Shown in pieces: positions 63,080-64,000 of a stretch of DNA of 64,000 nucleotides. How positions within the stretch are numbered: position 1 is the stretch's first letter; every line of letters starts with the position of its first letter. The notes beneath the pieces are model-generated. The model was not told the origin of the DNA. It worked only from the letters and a program-made list of their open reading frames with translations, and did no database searches. This stretch comes from Lachnospiraceae bacterium (GTDB taxonomy: Bacteria > Bacillota > Clostridia > Lachnospirales > Lachnospiraceae), in assembly GCA_022781985.1 (NCBI GenBank), contig JALESH010000050.1, forward strand, positions 41,466-105,465, in the 5' to 3' direction. The position numbers and the translations under genes are program-made.

Positions 63080-64000
63080 ATGATTCCCATTTCTATTTGT
63101 ATGATTGCCAAAAACGAAGAAAAATATATCGGCGAATGTCTGCGCAGACTTTCAGCCTACAATTGGGAGATTGTGGTTGCAGATACCGGCTCCACTGACC
63201 GCACGGCAGAAATAGCCCTGCAATATACTCCTAAGGTATTTCATTTTGAATGGATCAACGACTTCAGTGCAGCACGGAATTATGCTGTCTCCAAAGCCAG
63301 CAATGATCATATTCTTGTTGTGGACTGTGATGAGTATCTGGAAAAAAATGAAACAACAGACCGATTGATACAGCAATTAACCCAAAAACATGCACCTTTG
63401 CAGGTGGGTCTGGTAAACCTACTCAACCCTGCCTCTGTATCGGAGGCTACTGCATCTGCTGATCAACGGGGAAATGATTTAATCCATGAACATATTGCCC
63501 GTTTCTTTAACCGGAATTTTGTTCATTATGAAGGTTCCATCCACGAACAGCTTACAGCTATAAACGGTGCAGAACTGGAGTTTATCCAACTTCCCCTCAC
63601 CTTTTATCATTATGGCTACAGCACTCTGGATATAAAGAAACATAAGGCCTCCCGCAATATCACTCTGCTGGAAAAAGAGCTTAGTTCCAATGGGCCTGAC
63701 CCATATATCTATTTCCAGTTAGGCCAATCCTACTTTGGCATGTCCGAATATGCACAGGCACTGCCCTACTATGACAAGGCTCTTGCTATGGATGTGAATG
63801 AAAAGGAAGCCTATGTTCAGACTTTGGTTGAATCCTATGGATACTGTCTTTTGTATCTGAAACAATATCACAAGGCTCTGGAACTGGAAGGCGTATATTC
63901 CATTTTCTCCAGGCAGGCCGATTTTGTTTTTCTAATGGGACTTATTTATATGAATAACGGAATGTTCGAAAAGGCCATTGAAGAATTTCTTCATGCCACA
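63080..64000 (+). CDS. GT2-TPR glycosyltransferase, cut by the right edge
   Basis: The ATG at 63080 lies six bases after a perfect AGGAGG. The frame is open to the window end (307 residues so far) and is missing from the ORF track because its stop is outside. IPISICMIAKNEEKYIGECL, VVADTGSTDRT and VVDCDEYLE are GT2 sites with a DxD. From about residue 205 helical repeats begin (PYIYFQLGQSYFGMSEY, ALPYYDKALAMD, VFLMGLIYMNNGMFEKAIEEF), which are TPR units. Proteins of this build glycosylate flagellin or other surface proteins. The fliB neighbour supports flagellin as target. Confidence 0.88.
   Translation, partial: MIPISICMIAKNEEKYIGECLRRLSAYNWEIVVADTGSTDRTAEIALQYTPKVFHFEWINDFSAARNYAVSKASNDHILVVDCDEYLEKNETTDRLIQQLTQKHAPLQVGLVNLLNPASVSEATASADQRGNDLIHEHIARFFNRNFVHYEGSIHEQLTAINGAELEFIQLPLTFYHYGYSTLDIKKHKASRNITLLEKELSSNGPDPYIYFQLGQSYFGMSEYAQALPYYDKALAMDVNEKEAYVQTLVESYGYCLLYLKQYHKALELEGVYSIFSRQADFVFLMGLIYMNNGMFEKAIEEFLHAT

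Overview
The window reads as the chromosome of a motile, Gram-positive member of the Clostridia, most likely a Lachnospiraceae. The reasons are strong AGGAGG-type ribosome sites, an SLH-domain surface protein, DUF6020-like and YfhO-like membrane proteins, PglK-type ABC exporters and a flagellin lysine methylase. The genus cannot be fixed from sequence alone. About 94% of the window is one very large cell-surface polysaccharide locus read on the minus strand. The last 4 kb on the right is the start of a plus-strand flagellin-modification cluster.

Layout from right to left along minus-strand transcription. A divergent control region (60061-60294) carries one sigma-A-like promoter for each direction. 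Leftward from it runs a probable single operon of 31 genes, about 44 kb (60060 down to 16186), with no gap larger than about 100 bp and many ATGA/GTGA/TAATG overlaps. It encodes an SGNH/DltD-like acyl-handling protein, an AsnB-type amidotransferase, about 19 glycosyltransferases (GT2, GT4, GT11, GT17, DUF5672, DUF3431), the initiating polyprenyl-phosphate sugar transferase, two Wzy-like polymerases, one Wzx-like flippase, two PglK-like ABC flippases, a polysaccharide pyruvyl transferase, a GH105-like hydrolase, a radical SAM/SPASM enzyme, an AAA-ATPase/PD-(D/E)XK protein that looks like an inserted cargo gene, two DUF6020-like proteins and a GT-C-like protein. A convergent plus-strand gene (15185-16156) of unknown role then breaks the series. 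A second minus-strand unit starts at a good promoter at 15063-15091: UDP-glucose dehydrogenase, a third Wzy-like polymerase with a Wzz-like tail, an SLH/transglutaminase protein, three GT4 enzymes, a giant YfhO-like protein with four tandem N-terminal modules, an acyltransferase-3, and a gene cut by the left edge.

How the parts fit (inference). UDP-glucuronate is made by Ugd. A repeat unit is started on undecaprenyl phosphate by the WbaP/CpsE-like enzyme, extended by the GTs, flipped by Wzx or PglK-like transporters, polymerised by Wzy proteins, and decorated with acyl, amide and pyruvate groups. The pyruvyl transferase together with an SLH protein suggests that at least one product is a secondary cell-wall polymer that anchors SLH proteins. 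Three polymerase-like proteins, three flippases and duplicated DUF6020 and GT11 genes suggest that two or three polysaccharide pathways have been merged in one locus. No Wzc/Wzd/Wze-type kinase regulators or other nucleotide-sugar synthesis genes are present in the window.

On the right, the plus strand holds flagellin lysine-N-methylase (FliB), a DUF3880/CgeB-like glycosyltransferase gene interrupted by an in-frame TGA, and a GT2-TPR glycosyltransferase cut by the right edge.

No stretch longer than 300 bases lacks a gene; the two largest gaps (15016-15184 and 60061-60294) hold divergent promoters. I saw no tRNA, rRNA, CRISPR array, IS element or riboswitch.
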